Of a stretch of DNA of 6,685 nucleotides, positions 6,544 through 6,685 are shown in pieces. Made by a program: the position numbers and the translations under genes. This DNA comes from Gammaproteobacteria bacterium. GTDB lineage: Bacteria; Pseudomonadota; Gammaproteobacteria; JAPPPA01. The notes under the pieces are model-generated. The model worked only from the letters and a program-made list of their open reading frames with translations. It was not told the origin of the DNA and searched no databases. The stretch covers positions 292 through 6,976 of the forward strand of contig JAPPPA010000050.1 in assembly GCA_028817755.1 (NCBI GenBank). Direction: 5' to 3'. The first letter of the stretch is position 1. Each line of letters starts with the position of its first letter.

Positions 6544-6685
6544 ATGTGGGGTTTCACGGGGAAAATTCACAACACAGTTGTGTCTTGCAGTCGGCAGCTT
6601 GCCGCTGCAGCTATCGCTGGCGGCTTGGTTGCTTGTGGTGGAGGCGGCGGCGGTGGTGAGTCAACAGAGACGGTTTCTGTTGATG
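6544..6685 (+). CDS. Putative lipoprotein, N-terminal part only (runs off the right edge)
   Basis: An open frame of 47 codons reaching the window end. ATG at 6544 is preceded by GGGG (6533-6536) at 7-nt spacing, and an in-frame TAG at 6514 rules out a start further upstream than that. Residues 19-31 form a lipoprotein signal, LAAAAIAGGLVAC, with lipobox LVAC and C31 as the expected lipidated residue. Seven Gly follow directly, then ESTETVSVD. The n-region from the ATG is long (18 residues) and unusual. A GTG at 6580 would give a conventional 19-residue leader (MSCSRQLAAAAIAGGLVAC) but lacks a nearby Shine-Dalgarno. Ser or Thr at +10 to +12 and absence of Asp at +2 suggest outer-membrane sorting in a proteobacterium. 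The mature domain lies outside the window, so function cannot be given. It is divergent from minC. Confidence 0.6.
   Translation, partial: MWGFTGKIHNTVVSCSRQLAAAAIAGGLVACGGGGGGGESTETVSVD
6568..6582 (+). repeat. Inverted repeat CACAAC-ACA-GTTGTG in the lipoprotein start region
   Basis: Perfect 6-bp arms around a 3-nt centre, 25 bp into the lipoprotein frame. The right arm ends in the alternative GTG start (6580-6582). It could fold as a small hairpin in the mRNA over that codon or be a chance repeat. Confidence 0.35.

Larger units (their letters stand above)
6488..6561 (+). repeat. Three direct copies of TCACGGGG in the lipoprotein leader
   Basis: Exact copies lie at 6488-6495, 6529-6536 and 6554-6561 (steps of 41 and 25 bp). 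The second and third extend to the 12-mer TTCACGGGGAAA (6528-6539 and 6553-6564). The first two sit 6 and 7 nt before an ATG and look like Shine-Dalgarno sites; the third is inside the lipoprotein coding region. Partial duplication of the translation start region, or repeated sites for an RNA- or DNA-binding factor, would explain them. Confidence 0.55.

Noticed and set aside
6423..6659. Plus-strand 78-codon frame overlapping the lipoprotein start
   Set aside because: It ends in a Trp/Arg-rich string that is simply the Gly-run DNA read out of frame; the other frame gives a proper lipobox.

Overview
The window looks like a chromosomal segment of a free-living gammaproteobacterium, probably marine. 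Three things point that way: PyrE and the MinC/MinD/MinE set follow the enterobacterial proteins closely in motifs and length, base composition is near 50% G+C, and there is an outer-membrane barrel of a proteobacterial type. No mobile element, CRISPR array, tRNA or rRNA is visible.

Layout. Bases 1-2312 (+) hold most of an RND/MMPL-superfamily membrane transporter. It enters from the left edge and is split by a one-base frame break in an A run near 365-368. Its stop overlaps by a few bases the stop of a convergent hotdog-fold acyl-CoA thioesterase (2309-2821, -), and a terminator hairpin sits across that junction. A 32-bp divergent spacer containing a perfect 12-bp palindrome separates the thioesterase from pyrE (2854-3498, +). 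pyrE ends at a strong bidirectional terminator (3521-3546).

The right half is a minus-strand operon read from right to left: minC (GTG start near 6192), minD (GTG start, 5472), minE (4657), then a TIGR04219-like outer-membrane beta-barrel gene (4370-3555). It ends at the same bidirectional terminator. Gaps inside the operon are 15, 2 and 26 bp and each gene has its own Shine-Dalgarno sequence. MinC blocks FtsZ assembly, MinD recruits MinC to the membrane, and MinE displaces it, which confines division to midcell. The barrel gene has no known link to this and may simply share the transcript.

Upstream of minC lies about 350 bp without a convincing gene, ending at a plus-strand lipoprotein gene that starts near 6544 and runs off the right edge. 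Its leader is the least ordinary part of the window. It has three copies of TCACGGGG, two of them placed as ribosome-binding sites, a four-codon upstream ORF, and several short hairpins. I see no clear evidence of a wholly new multi-gene system; the leader and the frame-broken transporter are the points most worth a second look.
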